Source of the DNA: RGIG5579 sp045541915
GTDB lineage: Bacteria; Bacillota; Clostridia; Oscillospirales; SIG627
DNA length: 64,000 nucleotides
Reading direction: 5' to 3'
Assembly: GCA_045541915.1 (NCBI GenBank)
Contig: JAZQJZ010000014.1
Coordinates: forward strand, 22,267 to 86,266
Position 1 is the stretch's first letter; each line of letters begins with the position of its first letter. The translations under genes and the position numbers were made by a program. Shown piece by piece: positions 52,209 to 60,656 of this stretch. The notes under the pieces were generated by a model. It was not told where the DNA came from. It made no database searches and worked only from the letters and a program-made list of their open reading frames with translations.

Positions 52209-53140
52209 TGCGCTGCGTTTGTGTCTTTGGTCCCACTGCATCCGGAAAGTCATCTCTTGCTCTTGCACTTGCAAAGAAATTTAACGGTGTTATTATTTCC
52301 GCTGATTCCATGCAGATTTATAAAAAAATGGATATCGGCACTGCAAAACCAACTGCCGCTGAGCTCCAAGAGGTTCCACATAAGATGATTGGCTTTTTGA
52401 ATCCATCTGAACATTTTTCTGTTTATGATTATAAGAAAATAGCAGAAAGTGCTATTCTGGAAACCATCTCTGCCGGGAAACTGCCGATTATTGTCGGCGG
52501 AACCGGCTTGTATATTGATGCACTATTTCACAATACTGATTTTGGTGAATTTGAAATTCCTAACGAAATCACCAATCAATTGTTTGATAGATATCAAAAA
52601 GAAGGCGGCGAGATTCTGTTAAAAGAGCTTTTCGAAATCGATCCGGAAACTGCAGCACCTTTGCATACAAGAGATGTAAAAAGAATCGTAAGAGCTTATT
52701 CCGTATATCTTGCCACCGGAAAAACTCTTTCACAATTCAAAAAGGAGTCACACCGTGTGAAGAGCAGTTTTCAATTCTGCAAAATTTCTTTGGTATTTCA
52801 CGAAAGAAAAAATCTTTACGACCGTATCAATATGAGGGTCGATGAAATGATTTCTTCCGGTTTAATTGAAGAAACAAGAAGACTTTATGAAGCTGGGGTT
52901 TTTGATTCTCCCACCGCTGCTCAGGCTATTGGTTACAAAGAACTTCTCCCTCATATTCTGTTCGAAACAAGTTTGGAGGATTGCATCTCCCTTTTGAAAC
53001 AGAAAACAAGAAATTATGCAAAACGCCAATTAACTTGGTTCCGACGTTATGACGATGCAAATTTAATTTATATGGACGGTTCAGACAATCCAATTGATCG
53101 TGCCAATGACATCATAGAAGCATTTTTAAAGGAGATTTAA
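52208..53140 (+). CDS. miaA: tRNA dimethylallyltransferase
   Basis: Prenylates adenosine-37 of tRNAs that read UNN codons, using dimethylallyl diphosphate from the MEP pathway. The 310-aa protein has the P-loop VFGPTASGKSSLALALAKKF, the DSMQIYKKMDIGTAKPT signature, IIVGGTGLYIDALF, RDVKRIVRAYSVYLATGKTL, and AAQAIGYKELLPHI. It overlaps queA at the start. Confidence 0.96.
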   Translation: MRCVCVFGPTASGKSSLALALAKKFNGVIISADSMQIYKKMDIGTAKPTAAELQEVPHKMIGFLNPSEHFSVYDYKKIAESAILETISAGKLPIIVGGTGLYIDALFHNTDFGEFEIPNEITNQLFDRYQKEGGEILLKELFEIDPETAAPLHTRDVKRIVRAYSVYLATGKTLSQFKKESHRVKSSFQFCKISLVFHERKNLYDRINMRVDEMISSGLIEETRRLYEAGVFDSPTAAQAIGYKELLPHILFETSLEDCISLLKQKTRNYAKRQLTWFRRYDDANLIYMDGSDNPIDRANDIIEAFLKEI

Positions 53141-53141
53141 A

Positions 53142-54380
53142 ATGAAAGCGAAAAGAATGTTAACCAGCTTCGCCGTTTTCTTTCTTTCCTCGTTTATCAT
53201 TGTGTATATCATCGTCCAGCTTGTTTCCACGCTAACAACCGATGTGGCATACGAGTACGCCTCCTTGACAAAGGTTGAGAGTGCTTTAGAAAAAAATGCA
53301 TATCTGGTTCGCAATGAAACTGTTTTATATTCGGATTCAGAGGGTATTTTGACATACTCAGTTTCAGAGTCGGAAAAATTAGGAAAAGGACAACTGGTGG
53401 CCACCGCCTTTGCCGACACCAAAGGTGTCGATATTCAAAATCAAATTCAGCAAATTGACGCAAAAATTTCGGTTCTACAGCGGTCGAGGGTTGATGCCAG
53501 TTATTTAACCTCTGATGTTTCCAAAATTGACAATTCCATTTATTCCTCCCTTTGTGGTCTTCGTTCAGCAGTTTTGAACGATGATATTTATCTCACCACA
53601 AAGGAAAAAGAAAAACTGCTGATTTCACTCAACAAGCGACATTTGATTATTTCAAGCGAAGCCAATTACGATGAAAAACTAAACGAACTTCAAAAGCAAA
53701 AGAACGACCTGATGGCTTCTCTTCAAAACCCGCTTTGTTCTGTTTATAGCTCTGCCTCCGGTTATTTTTCCACTTTGCTCGACGGCTATGAAACGGTCTT
53801 TACTCCGGAATGCCTCGACAACATGAACCTGGATTCTTTTCATCAGCTGATTCAGAAGCCAAAGGTTGAATATTCTCCTATGGCAGTAGGCAAAATTGTC
53901 ACCGATTTTTCTTGGCACGCGCTTTGTGAGGTAACTTCAAGAGAAGCAGAAGACTTTGTTGTGGGTAAAACCTATCCACTAACCTTTCTGTACTCATCTG
54001 GAAGCCAGTTAAACGCTGTTCTTCAAAGAAAAATTACACAAACCGATTCCGATTCTGTTGTTTTTGTTTTTCTAATCAATGAAGTTCCCGGAGATTTCGA
54101 CTATACAAGGCAGCAATCTGTCAAGATTGTGAAAGAAACTCATGAAGGCATTGAGTTTTCCCAGTCTGCTCTTCGTCTTGTGAACGGTGAACAAGGTGTT
54201 TATGTCATCGCCGGCAATTCTGTTGAGTTCCGAAAGGTCGATATTCTTTATGCCGGAGACTCCAAATATTATAGCCGCGAATTCAAAACAACAGATGAAG
54301 AATATCGCATGTATTTAAATCGATTTGATCGTGTAATAACAGAAGGAAAGGATCTCTATGTTGGAAAAATTCTTGACTAA
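53142..54380 (+). CDS. HlyD-like membrane-anchored protein
   Basis: 412 aa, one N-terminal membrane segment (LTSFAVFFLSSFIIVYIIVQ), then an extracytoplasmic part with the order of HlyD-type membrane fusion proteins: a barrel-sandwich strand set (SEGILTYSVSESEKLGKGQL), a coiled coil (IQNQIQQIDAKISVLQRSR; NEKLN-like heptads), the second lipoyl half (YSSASGYFSTLLDGYETVFT), and C-terminal beta barrels (GVYVIAGNSVEFRKVDILYA). No ABC transporter partner is present. Its place just before yggS-sepF-ylmG-divIVA is a conserved position in several Clostridia, as far as I recall, so a role at the division septum or cell wall is possible. The stop overlaps yggS by 23 bases. Confidence 0.72.
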   Translation: MKAKRMLTSFAVFFLSSFIIVYIIVQLVSTLTTDVAYEYASLTKVESALEKNAYLVRNETVLYSDSEGILTYSVSESEKLGKGQLVATAFADTKGVDIQNQIQQIDAKISVLQRSRVDASYLTSDVSKIDNSIYSSLCGLRSAVLNDDIYLTTKEKEKLLISLNKRHLIISSEANYDEKLNELQKQKNDLMASLQNPLCSVYSSASGYFSTLLDGYETVFTPECLDNMNLDSFHQLIQKPKVEYSPMAVGKIVTDFSWHALCEVTSREAEDFVVGKTYPLTFLYSSGSQLNAVLQRKITQTDSDSVVFVFLINEVPGDFDYTRQQSVKIVKETHEGIEFSQSALRLVNGEQGVYVIAGNSVEFRKVDILYAGDSKYYSREFKTTDEEYRMYLNRFDRVITEGKDLYVGKILD

Positions 54381-55095
54381 TTCCGATGGACTAAATGAAA
54401 AACGAAAAAGAGAAATCTGCCTGGCGCTTTCTCAAATTCGAGAAAAAATGTTGCTTTCTCTGGAAAAAAGCCCGTACCGCCAGCAGACCCGCCTGCTCCT
54501 TGCAACCAAAACAAGGTCTGCCGAAGAAATTAATTTTGCCATTTCTCAGGGAATTGATTTAATTGGCGAAAACCGGGTGCAGGAACTTTGCGATAAATAC
54601 GATAGCATCAACAAGGAAGGTGTGGAAATTCATTTCATCGGTGCCCTTCAGCGAAACAAAGTAAAGTATATTATTGATAAAGTGGATATGATTCACTCTG
54701 TTGACAGACTTTCCTTAGCAGAAGAAATTGACCGACAAGCAAAAAAAATCGGAAAGGTAATGAATATTCTCTGCGAGATTAATATCGGAAAGGAAGAATC
54801 CAAATCCGGCCTTGATTTGGAGGACGCTGAAAGTTTTATAAGAGAAATTGCGAAATTTGAGAATATCAAGGTCTGTGGACTTATGGCAATTCCTCCGGTT
54901 TTGTCGGATATTTCGACACAAAAACATTATTTTCAAAAAATTATGGATTTTTATATTGACATATCGGCAAAAAAAATAGATAATGTTAATATGAGTGTGC
55001 TCTCGATCGGAATGTCTTCGGATTACGATCTTGCAATTGAACACGGTTCCACTTTGGTGCGAATCGGGACTGCTGCATTCGGAGCACGGATTTAA
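54358..55095 (+). CDS. yggS: YggS family pyridoxal phosphate homeostasis protein
   Basis: 245-aa cytoplasmic PLP-binding protein (PLPBP, YlmE in Bacillus) that helps balance vitamin B6 and amino acids. Family motifs: RLLLATKTRSAEEINFAISQ with the PLP-binding Lys (usual VSKT), LIGENRVQELCDKYD, IHFIGALQRNKVKYI, VCGLMAIPPV, and LSIGMSSDYDLAIEHGSTLV. It is the usual neighbour of sepF in the division cluster. ATG 54358 follows AAAGGA inside the preceding gene. Confidence 0.94.
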   Translation: MLEKFLTNSDGLNEKRKREICLALSQIREKMLLSLEKSPYRQQTRLLLATKTRSAEEINFAISQGIDLIGENRVQELCDKYDSINKEGVEIHFIGALQRNKVKYIIDKVDMIHSVDRLSLAEEIDRQAKKIGKVMNILCEINIGKEESKSGLDLEDAESFIREIAKFENIKVCGLMAIPPVLSDISTQKHYFQKIMDFYIDISAKKIDNVNMSVLSIGMSSDYDLAIEHGSTLVRIGTAAFGARI

Positions 55096-55127
55096 TTTTG
55101 TAAAATGTTTTGGAGGATTTCAATATT

Positions 55128-55580
55128 ATGGGTATCAAAGACATGTTCAGCAAATTTCTTTACGGTTCTGATGAAGAACAGGAAGGCTTTAACAGCTACG
55201 AAACCGAAAACGAAGGAGAAGGCATCTACTACGGTCCCGAAGATGGTGATATCAGCCCCATCGAAACAAAATCTTCTTCCGGAATGGGTATCTCCAGCAG
55301 TTCTTCTATCGAAATGGTAGTAGTAAAGCCCGAAAAGCTGGAAACCGTAACTCAGATTGCCGATTACCTCGTTGATCGCAAGACCATTCTGCTCAACCTG
55401 GAAGACACCAACAAGGAAACAGCGCGCAGATTGATCGATTTCTTAAACGGCGTTGCCTATGCAATCAACGGCGACTTGAGAAAAGTTGCTACTAACACTT
55501 ATGTTGTTACTCCCAGCAATGTCGAACTTTCCGGCGAAAAGATTACCGCAACCCAAGAAGCTGCCTTTACGAAAGAATAA
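55128..55580 (+). CDS. sepF: cell division protein SepF
   Basis: 150-aa cytoplasmic, ring-forming protein that tethers FtsZ to the membrane. The N-terminus (MGIKDMFSKFLYG) is the amphipathic membrane-binding helix, an acidic and serine-rich linker follows (EEQEGFNSYETENEGEG; SSSGMGISSSSSI), and the globular domain begins at VVVKPEKLETVTQIADYLVD with LIDFLNGVAYAINGDLRKVA. ATG 55128 is chosen for the amphipathic start and the TGGAGG upstream at somewhat long spacing. Confidence 0.94.
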   Translation: MGIKDMFSKFLYGSDEEQEGFNSYETENEGEGIYYGPEDGDISPIETKSSSGMGISSSSSIEMVVVKPEKLETVTQIADYLVDRKTILLNLEDTNKETARRLIDFLNGVAYAINGDLRKVATNTYVVTPSNVELSGEKITATQEAAFTKE

Positions 55581-55586
55581 ATCATT

Positions 55587-55856
55587 TTGGAAGTTATCAT
55601 TCATATTTTTGCTACAATCATTCACTTGCTTCTTTTTGTTCTGCAGGTGTTGATGCTTGCTCGCGCAATCCTTTCTTGGCTTCCGTTTGATGATGACTCT
55701 CCACTTCAGCGCTTCTTGTTTTTTGCTACCGAACCAGTCATTCTCCCGGTTCGTAACCTTTTGGAACGAAGTCAATTCTTCTCCGGATTGCCAATTGATG
55801 TTTCTTTTCTCGTTACGTACTTTCTCATTACAATTATTATCTCCATTTTACCTTAG
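55587..55856 (+). CDS. ylmG: YggT/YlmG family membrane protein
   Basis: 89 aa from a TTG start six bases after the sepF stop. Two hydrophobic stretches surround the family signature: LLLFVLQVLMLARAILSWLP with DDSPLQRFLFFATEPVILPV and VSFLVTYFLITIIISIL. YlmG proteins are small polytopic proteins next to sepF whose role in division or nucleoid placement is poorly defined. The ribosome-binding site is weak, so translation may depend on coupling with sepF. Confidence 0.9.
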   Translation: MEVIIHIFATIIHLLLFVLQVLMLARAILSWLPFDDDSPLQRFLFFATEPVILPVRNLLERSQFFSGLPIDVSFLVTYFLITIIISILP

Positions 55857-55881
55857 CATTTAAATACGAAAGGATTCCCCA

Positions 55882-56457
55882 ATGATTGCTCCTCACGAGT
55901 TAAAAAATAAAACCTTTACCCGGGTTGTTCGTGGCTATAACCCAGTTGAGGTGGATTCATATTTTGATTTTTTGATTGAAAAATACACCGAAGCATACAA
56001 AACCGCTTCCGAATTGGAACAGAAGTTTAATAAGCTACAAGCTAGGTATTCAGAACTTTCCAACGAAGAAGAATCCATCCGTTCTGCAATTTTAAAGGCC
56101 CAAAAATTGGGCGAAGCCATTGTGAACAACGCCAAGAACGAAGCTGATGAAAAAGAAGCCGATCTGCGCCGTCGTTGTGACCAAATCATCGAAGAATCCA
56201 AACAAAAAGTAATTGCGGAAAAAGAGAACATTGCACATCTTAGAAGAATTGCAATGGATTTTCAGCATAAATTGTACGGCGAATACATGAAGCATGTTGA
56301 AATGATTCAAAATATGAAAATGGATATTATGCCGGATGCCGAAAGCACAGAGGAATGTGATGCATTTGAAGGCGCAAAAGCCGAAGTTTTAGAAGGTGGC
56401 GAAATTTCTGTTTTGACGGAAAATTCTGCTGCACAAGACCCCTCTTTGGCAGAATAA
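55882..56457 (+). CDS. divIVA: DivIVA domain protein
   Basis: 191 aa. The N-terminal membrane-curvature binding domain has the hallmark ELKNKTFTRVVRGYNPVEVD (residues about 5-24) followed by SYFDFLIEKY. The rest is a long coiled coil (ELEQKFNKLQARYSELSNEE; EKEADLRRRCDQIIEESKQK) and an acidic tail. It marks division sites and poles, and in spore formers it helps place the septum. Same operon as sepF and ylmG. Confidence 0.94.
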   Translation: MIAPHELKNKTFTRVVRGYNPVEVDSYFDFLIEKYTEAYKTASELEQKFNKLQARYSELSNEEESIRSAILKAQKLGEAIVNNAKNEADEKEADLRRRCDQIIEESKQKVIAEKENIAHLRRIAMDFQHKLYGEYMKHVEMIQNMKMDIMPDAESTEECDAFEGAKAEVLEGGEISVLTENSAAQDPSLAE

Positions 56458-56468
56458 AGTAAATGGAT

Positions 56469-56486
56469 TGGCCGCCTTTGTGCGGC
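56469..56486 (+). repeat. small hairpin between divIVA and lspA
   Basis: GGCCGC - CTTTGT - GCGGCC, a 6-bp GC stem without T run; perhaps a partial terminator or a processing site. Confidence 0.4.
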
Positions 56487-56511
56487 CTATTCCTTGTTAT
56501 TAGGTTTTTAT

Positions 56512-57000
56512 ATGTTGATTTCAATTCTTGTAGTTCTGATTGTTATTTTCGATCAGATCTCAAAATACTATGCTGTTGAATACCTGGAAGGCTGCGGCGC
56601 AGTTACCTTTATTCCGGGCATTTTATCCTTCCGCTATCATGAAAACGCGGGCGCTGCTTGGGGAATTTTGTCTGAGCACCGCTGGGTTTTTATGTCGGTT
56701 TCCATTGTAGCAATTCTTGGCATTATTGTCTTTTTGTTCTTAACCCGAAAGGAAAAACAATCACCTCTTTTAAAGGTTTCTCTCGCTTTTTTTTGTGGCG
56801 GTGGAATCGGTAATATGATTGATCGTTTTTTTCTTGGTTTTGTCATTGACTTTCTTCGATTTGACTTTATACAGTTCCCTATATTTAACATTGCTGACAG
56901 TTTTATTTCTATTGGCGCCGCTCTTATGGTGCTGTATTTAATACTAGAAACCTTTAAAGAATTAAAAGGAAAGCGAAAGCAAAAAGAGAACAATGAGTGA
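56512..57000 (+). CDS. lspA: lipoprotein signal peptidase
   Basis: Signal peptidase II, a membrane aspartyl protease that removes signal peptides from lipid-modified prolipoproteins such as the one at 35657. The 162-aa protein has four hydrophobic segments. The conserved regions are VIFDQISKYYAVEYL, SFRYHENAGAAWGIL and GGIGNMIDRFFLGFVIDFL, which holds one catalytic Asp; the second Asp is in IFNIADSFISIG. ATG 56512 is chosen because AGG lies eight bases upstream; a TTG at 56494 is in frame. It overlaps rluD by eight bases. Confidence 0.95.
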   Translation: MLISILVVLIVIFDQISKYYAVEYLEGCGAVTFIPGILSFRYHENAGAAWGILSEHRWVFMSVSIVAILGIIVFLFLTRKEKQSPLLKVSLAFFCGGGIGNMIDRFFLGFVIDFLRFDFIQFPIFNIADSFISIGAALMVLYLILETFKELKGKRKQKENNE

Positions 57001-57928
57001 AGAGATTTCGTTTGAGGAACTAACTTGTAATGAGTCAGGTGTACGACTCGATACCTATCTTGCCCGTTGTACTCAAATCTCCAGGTCTCGCGCCACAACC
57101 CTGATTGATGATGGGCTTGTTTTTGTCAATAAAAAGCAACAGTCAAAGAACTATCGTCTTGCTTTGGGCGATGTAATTACTTTTTCACTTCCAATTGAAG
57201 AGGAAATTGACGCCGTTCCCCAGAACATCCCTCTTGATATCTATTACGAAGACGAACATATTATTGTAGTAAATAAGCCGCAGGGTATGGTCGTTCATCC
57301 GGCACCCGGAAACCCCGACGGAACGCTGGTAAACGCTCTCCTTTATCACTGCAAAGGCTCCCTTTCCGGTATTAACGGAAAAATCCGTCCCGGAATTGTT
57401 CATCGCATTGACAAGGATACTAGCGGGCTTTTGATCGCAGCTAAAAACGATGCTGCCCACAACGCTTTGGCTGAAATGTTTAAGAATCACAGTTTTGTGC
57501 GAAAATACGAAGCAATTGTTTACGGAGTGCCAAAAGAGGAAGTCGGCACTATCAACCTTGCCATTGGCCGAAGTAAGAAAGACCGAAAGAAGATGGCATT
57601 TTTCCCCCCCGATTCTCCCAATACAAAGAATGCTGTTACGCACTATCGAGTGATAGAGCGTTTTGCAGGATATACCCACGTTGAATTGCGTTTGGAAACA
57701 GGACGTACTCATCAGATCAGGGTTCATATGTTATCTATGTCCTGTCCAGTTTTAGCCGATCCTCTGTATGCCGGTGGGAGAAAATCTTTTGGGCTCTCTG
57801 GGCAATGCCTGCATGCGAAGTTCATAGAGTTTCGTCATCCCATTGACGGAAGAGTTCTTACTTTTGAAGCTCCCCTCCCCCCTTATTTCTTAGATGTTAT
57901 AAAAAGATTAAGACAAACAAATATTTGA
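56993..57928 (+). CDS. rluD: RluD-type RNA pseudouridine synthase
   Basis: 311 aa. An S4 RNA-binding domain is at the N-terminus (VRLDTYLARCTQISRSRATT; GLVFVNKKQQSKNYRLALGD), then the RluA/RluD catalytic domain with HRIDKDTSGLLIAAKNDAAH containing the catalytic Asp, VVHPAPGNPDGTLVNALL, and HVELRLETGRTHQIRVHM. Probably forms pseudouridines in 23S rRNA. It is paired with lspA, as in most Firmicutes (Bacillus ylyB). Confidence 0.94.
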   Translation: MSEEISFEELTCNESGVRLDTYLARCTQISRSRATTLIDDGLVFVNKKQQSKNYRLALGDVITFSLPIEEEIDAVPQNIPLDIYYEDEHIIVVNKPQGMVVHPAPGNPDGTLVNALLYHCKGSLSGINGKIRPGIVHRIDKDTSGLLIAAKNDAAHNALAEMFKNHSFVRKYEAIVYGVPKEEVGTINLAIGRSKKDRKKMAFFPPDSPNTKNAVTHYRVIERFAGYTHVELRLETGRTHQIRVHMLSMSCPVLADPLYAGGRKSFGLSGQCLHAKFIEFRHPIDGRVLTFEAPLPPYFLDVIKRLRQTNI

Positions 57929-57945
57929 TTTTTTAGGTGAAGAAT

Positions 57946-58767
57946 ATGACGGATAAATTTAATCAATATCTAATTGTATCGGATATGGATGGAACTTTTT
58001 TTGGTGAAAACTCTGCCATACTTCCAAACAATCTTGAAGCAATTCGCTATTTTCAAGAAAACGGCGGCATATTTACCCTCGCTACAGGTCGCGACTTTCG
58101 AGTTTTAGAGTCGCATTTTTCTGAAGCTGCGGCTTCTACCTCCGGCCCATCCATTCTTTGCAACGGAGCATATTTGTATGATTTTCGTGAGAAAAAGTGC
58201 TACCACGAACTTTCCCTTGATCAGGATGAGTTCATTCAAACTCTTCAGGTCATTCAAAGAAAATACCCTGAGATTGGATATCGAATCAGCTGCAATTTAG
58301 GATTTCTCTGTCCAAATATTTCCCCGTTTCTAAAGCGGAGTCTTGAAAGAGTTTCGGATCTTGTTGTGGAAGGTGATCTTTCCTGTTACGCCAATATTTC
58401 ATGGCACAAATGCGTTTTTTGCGCAGAGCCCGAGATTATTAAAACTCTTCCTGATTTGTTAAAGGATTTTCCCTTTGTGCACAACACCATCACAACATCT
58501 GCACCAACGTTATTTGAGATCATTCCTTCTCAGGCAGGAAAAGGAAAAAAACTACAAGAGCTAAAAAAACTTTATCCAGGTCGAATTGCAATTTGTGTTG
58601 GCGATTACGATAACGATATTGATATGCTTGAGGCAGCCGATATTGCTGCTAGCCCCGAGAACGCACTTGAAAAGGTCAAGTGCATTTCGAAGATTCATCT
58701 CTGCCATCACCGGGACGGTTGCATCGCAGATTTGATATATAAGCTGGATTCCAGCATTAAAGAATAA
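57946..58767 (+). CDS. HAD superfamily hydrolase, Cof type
   Basis: 273 aa, from ATG 57946 after TAGGTG. HAD motifs: I in YLIVSDMDGTFFGENSAIL (nucleophile Asp and acid Asp), II in ATGRDFRVLESHF, III and IV in AICVGDYDNDIDMLEAADIA with SPENALEKVK. The C2 cap between about residues 90 and 190 marks the Cof/YbjI-like class acting on sugar phosphates or flavin-like phosphates; the substrate is unknown. It lies between rluD and the transketolase genes. Confidence 0.9.
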   Translation: MTDKFNQYLIVSDMDGTFFGENSAILPNNLEAIRYFQENGGIFTLATGRDFRVLESHFSEAAASTSGPSILCNGAYLYDFREKKCYHELSLDQDEFIQTLQVIQRKYPEIGYRISCNLGFLCPNISPFLKRSLERVSDLVVEGDLSCYANISWHKCVFCAEPEIIKTLPDLLKDFPFVHNTITTSAPTLFEIIPSQAGKGKKLQELKKLYPGRIAICVGDYDNDIDMLEAADIAASPENALEKVKCISKIHLCHHRDGCIADLIYKLDSSIKE

Positions 58768-58785
58768 TTTTTCGGAGGAAAAACT

Positions 58786-59622
58786 ATGGAAAATCAAAAA
58801 AAGGTTGAACTTCAAAAAATAGCAACCAAAATCAGACTTGGCATTTTGGAAGAAATCTTCAATGCCTCTTCCGGTCACCCTGGTGGATCTCTTTCGATTG
58901 CTGATATTCTTTCTTATCTTTTCTTTGAAAAGATGAATATCGATCCCAAGAATCCTAAGATGGAAAACCGTGACCGCTTAGTTCTCTCTAAGGGTCACAC
59001 TGCTCCTGCTCTTTACGCTACTCTTGCCCACCGCGGTTTCTTCAGCACTGATCTGCTGAAAACCTTCAGAAATAAGGATAGCATTCTTCAAGGACATCCC
59101 GATATGAAGCATATCCCTGGTGTTGATATGTCCTCCGGCTCCCTTGGCCAGGGAATTTCCGCCGCTTGCGGTATGGCTCTCAGTGCAAAACTTGACAATA
59201 AGGATTATCGTGTTTATACCATCCTTGGTGACGGTGAAATTGAAGAAGGCCAGGTTTGGGAGGCCGCAATGTTTGCTGCTCACTACAAGCTCAATAATCT
59301 TTGTGCATTCATCGACTTTAACGGCTTGCAGATTGACGGTGATATTACCAAGGTAATGAACCCCACACCAATTGATGCAAAGTTTGCCGCTTTCGGATGG
59401 AACGTTGCTGTCATTGACGGCCACAATCTAGATGAGATCGAAAACGCCGTTGCTCTTTCTGAAAAGAGTGATAAGCCTTTCGCAATCATCTGCAAGTGCA
59501 TCAAAGGCAAGGGTGTTTCCTTTATGGAAAACGATGCAGGTTGGCACGGCAATGCCCCCAATGCAGAGCAATATGAAACCGGCAAAAGCGAATTGGAAGC
59601 AGCGCTTGCTGCTCTCAACTGA
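58786..59622 (+). CDS. tktN: transketolase, N-terminal subunit
   Basis: 278 aa. Carries the thiamine diphosphate-binding half: ASSGHPGGSLSIADILSYLF, LSKGHTAPALYATLAHRG, GSLGQGISAACGMALSAKLD, and the GDG motif ILGDGEIEEGQVWEAAMFAA. It acts with the next gene product to move two-carbon ketol units in the pentose phosphate pathway. Split transketolases are common in Clostridia and archaea. ATG after CGGAGG. Confidence 0.95.
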   Translation: MENQKKVELQKIATKIRLGILEEIFNASSGHPGGSLSIADILSYLFFEKMNIDPKNPKMENRDRLVLSKGHTAPALYATLAHRGFFSTDLLKTFRNKDSILQGHPDMKHIPGVDMSSGSLGQGISAACGMALSAKLDNKDYRVYTILGDGEIEEGQVWEAAMFAAHYKLNNLCAFIDFNGLQIDGDITKVMNPTPIDAKFAAFGWNVAVIDGHNLDEIENAVALSEKSDKPFAIICKCIKGKGVSFMENDAGWHGNAPNAEQYETGKSELEAALAALN

Positions 59623-59643
59623 TTGGGAAAGGAGAATAACACA

Positions 59644-60609
59644 ATGAAACTTCAGAAGAAATATGAAATTGGTCAAAAAATCGCTACCAGAGAAGCTTAC
59701 GGCGACGCTCTGGCTGAATTTGGTGCCGACGAAAGAATCGTTGTTATGGATGCTGACCTCTCCAAATCCACCAAGACTGCAAACTTTAAAAAGGTTTTCC
59801 CGGAACGCTTTATTAACTGTGGCATCGCTGAAGCGAACATGATCAGCACCGCCGCCGGTCTTTCTACCACCGGTAAAATCGTTTTTGCCAGTTCCTTTGC
59901 GATGTTTGCGGCCGGAAGAGCCTTTGAACAAGTTCGTAACTCTGTTGGTTACCCCCATCTAAATGTAAAAATCGGCGCCACTCACGCCGGCATTACTGTT
60001 GGTGAAGACGGTGCCACCCACCAGTGCAACGAGGATATTTCCATTATGCGTACTATCCCGGGTATGGTTGTGATCAACCCCGGCGACGCTGTGGAAGCAA
60101 GAGCAGCTGTTTACGCTGCAATTCAGTATGAAGGCCCCGTTTACCTTCGTTTTGGCAGACTTGCAGTTCCGGTTGTAAACGATGAAGAAACCTTTGAATT
60201 TGAGATCGGTAAAGGCCAGCAGCTTCGCGAAGGAAAGGATGTTACCATCATTTCCACTGGAATCTGCACCGCAGAGGCCATCAAAGCCGCAGAAGAACTG
60301 GAGAAAGAAGGCATCTCTGCTGCCATCGTTAACATTCACACCATCAAACCCATCGACAAGGAAATCATCAAAAATGCCGCCGAAAACACCGGTTGCATTG
60401 TAACCGCTGAGGAGCATAGCATCATCGGCGGTTTGGGTAGCGCAGTTTGTGAGGTTCTTGCAGAAGAGTGCCCCGTTCCCGTTTTGAGAGTTGGTGTTAA
60501 TGATTGTTTCGGCAAATCCGGCAAGGCTGGTGACCTGATTGATGAGTTTGGTCTTTCTGCCAGATTTATCGTCGCAAAAGCAAAAGAAGCTATCGCGCTG
60601 AAGAAATAA
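59644..60609 (+). CDS. tktC: transketolase, C-terminal subunit
   Basis: 321 aa, ATG 59644 after AAAGGAG. Contains the pyrimidine-binding domain (RIVVMDADLSKSTKTANFKK; FINCGIAEANMISTAAGLST with the catalytic Glu; ASSFAMFAAGRAFEQVRNSV; GATHAGITVGEDGATHQCNE) and the C-terminal transketolase domain (DVTIISTGICTAEAIKAAEE; VNIHTIKPIDKEI). Forms the active enzyme with the N-terminal subunit. Confidence 0.95.
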   Translation: MKLQKKYEIGQKIATREAYGDALAEFGADERIVVMDADLSKSTKTANFKKVFPERFINCGIAEANMISTAAGLSTTGKIVFASSFAMFAAGRAFEQVRNSVGYPHLNVKIGATHAGITVGEDGATHQCNEDISIMRTIPGMVVINPGDAVEARAAVYAAIQYEGPVYLRFGRLAVPVVNDEETFEFEIGKGQQLREGKDVTIISTGICTAEAIKAAEELEKEGISAAIVNIHTIKPIDKEIIKNAAENTGCIVTAEEHSIIGGLGSAVCEVLAEECPVPVLRVGVNDCFGKSGKAGDLIDEFGLSARFIVAKAKEAIALKK

Positions 60610-60622
60610 GTTTTTTTCAAAC

Positions 60623-60656
60623 AAAAAGCAGCAGATCAAACGATCTGCTGCTTTTT
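60623..60656. terminator. bidirectional terminator
   Basis: AAAAAGCAGCAGATC - short loop - GATCTGCTGCTTTTT, shared by the transketolase operon and the CapA-like gene. Confidence 0.88.
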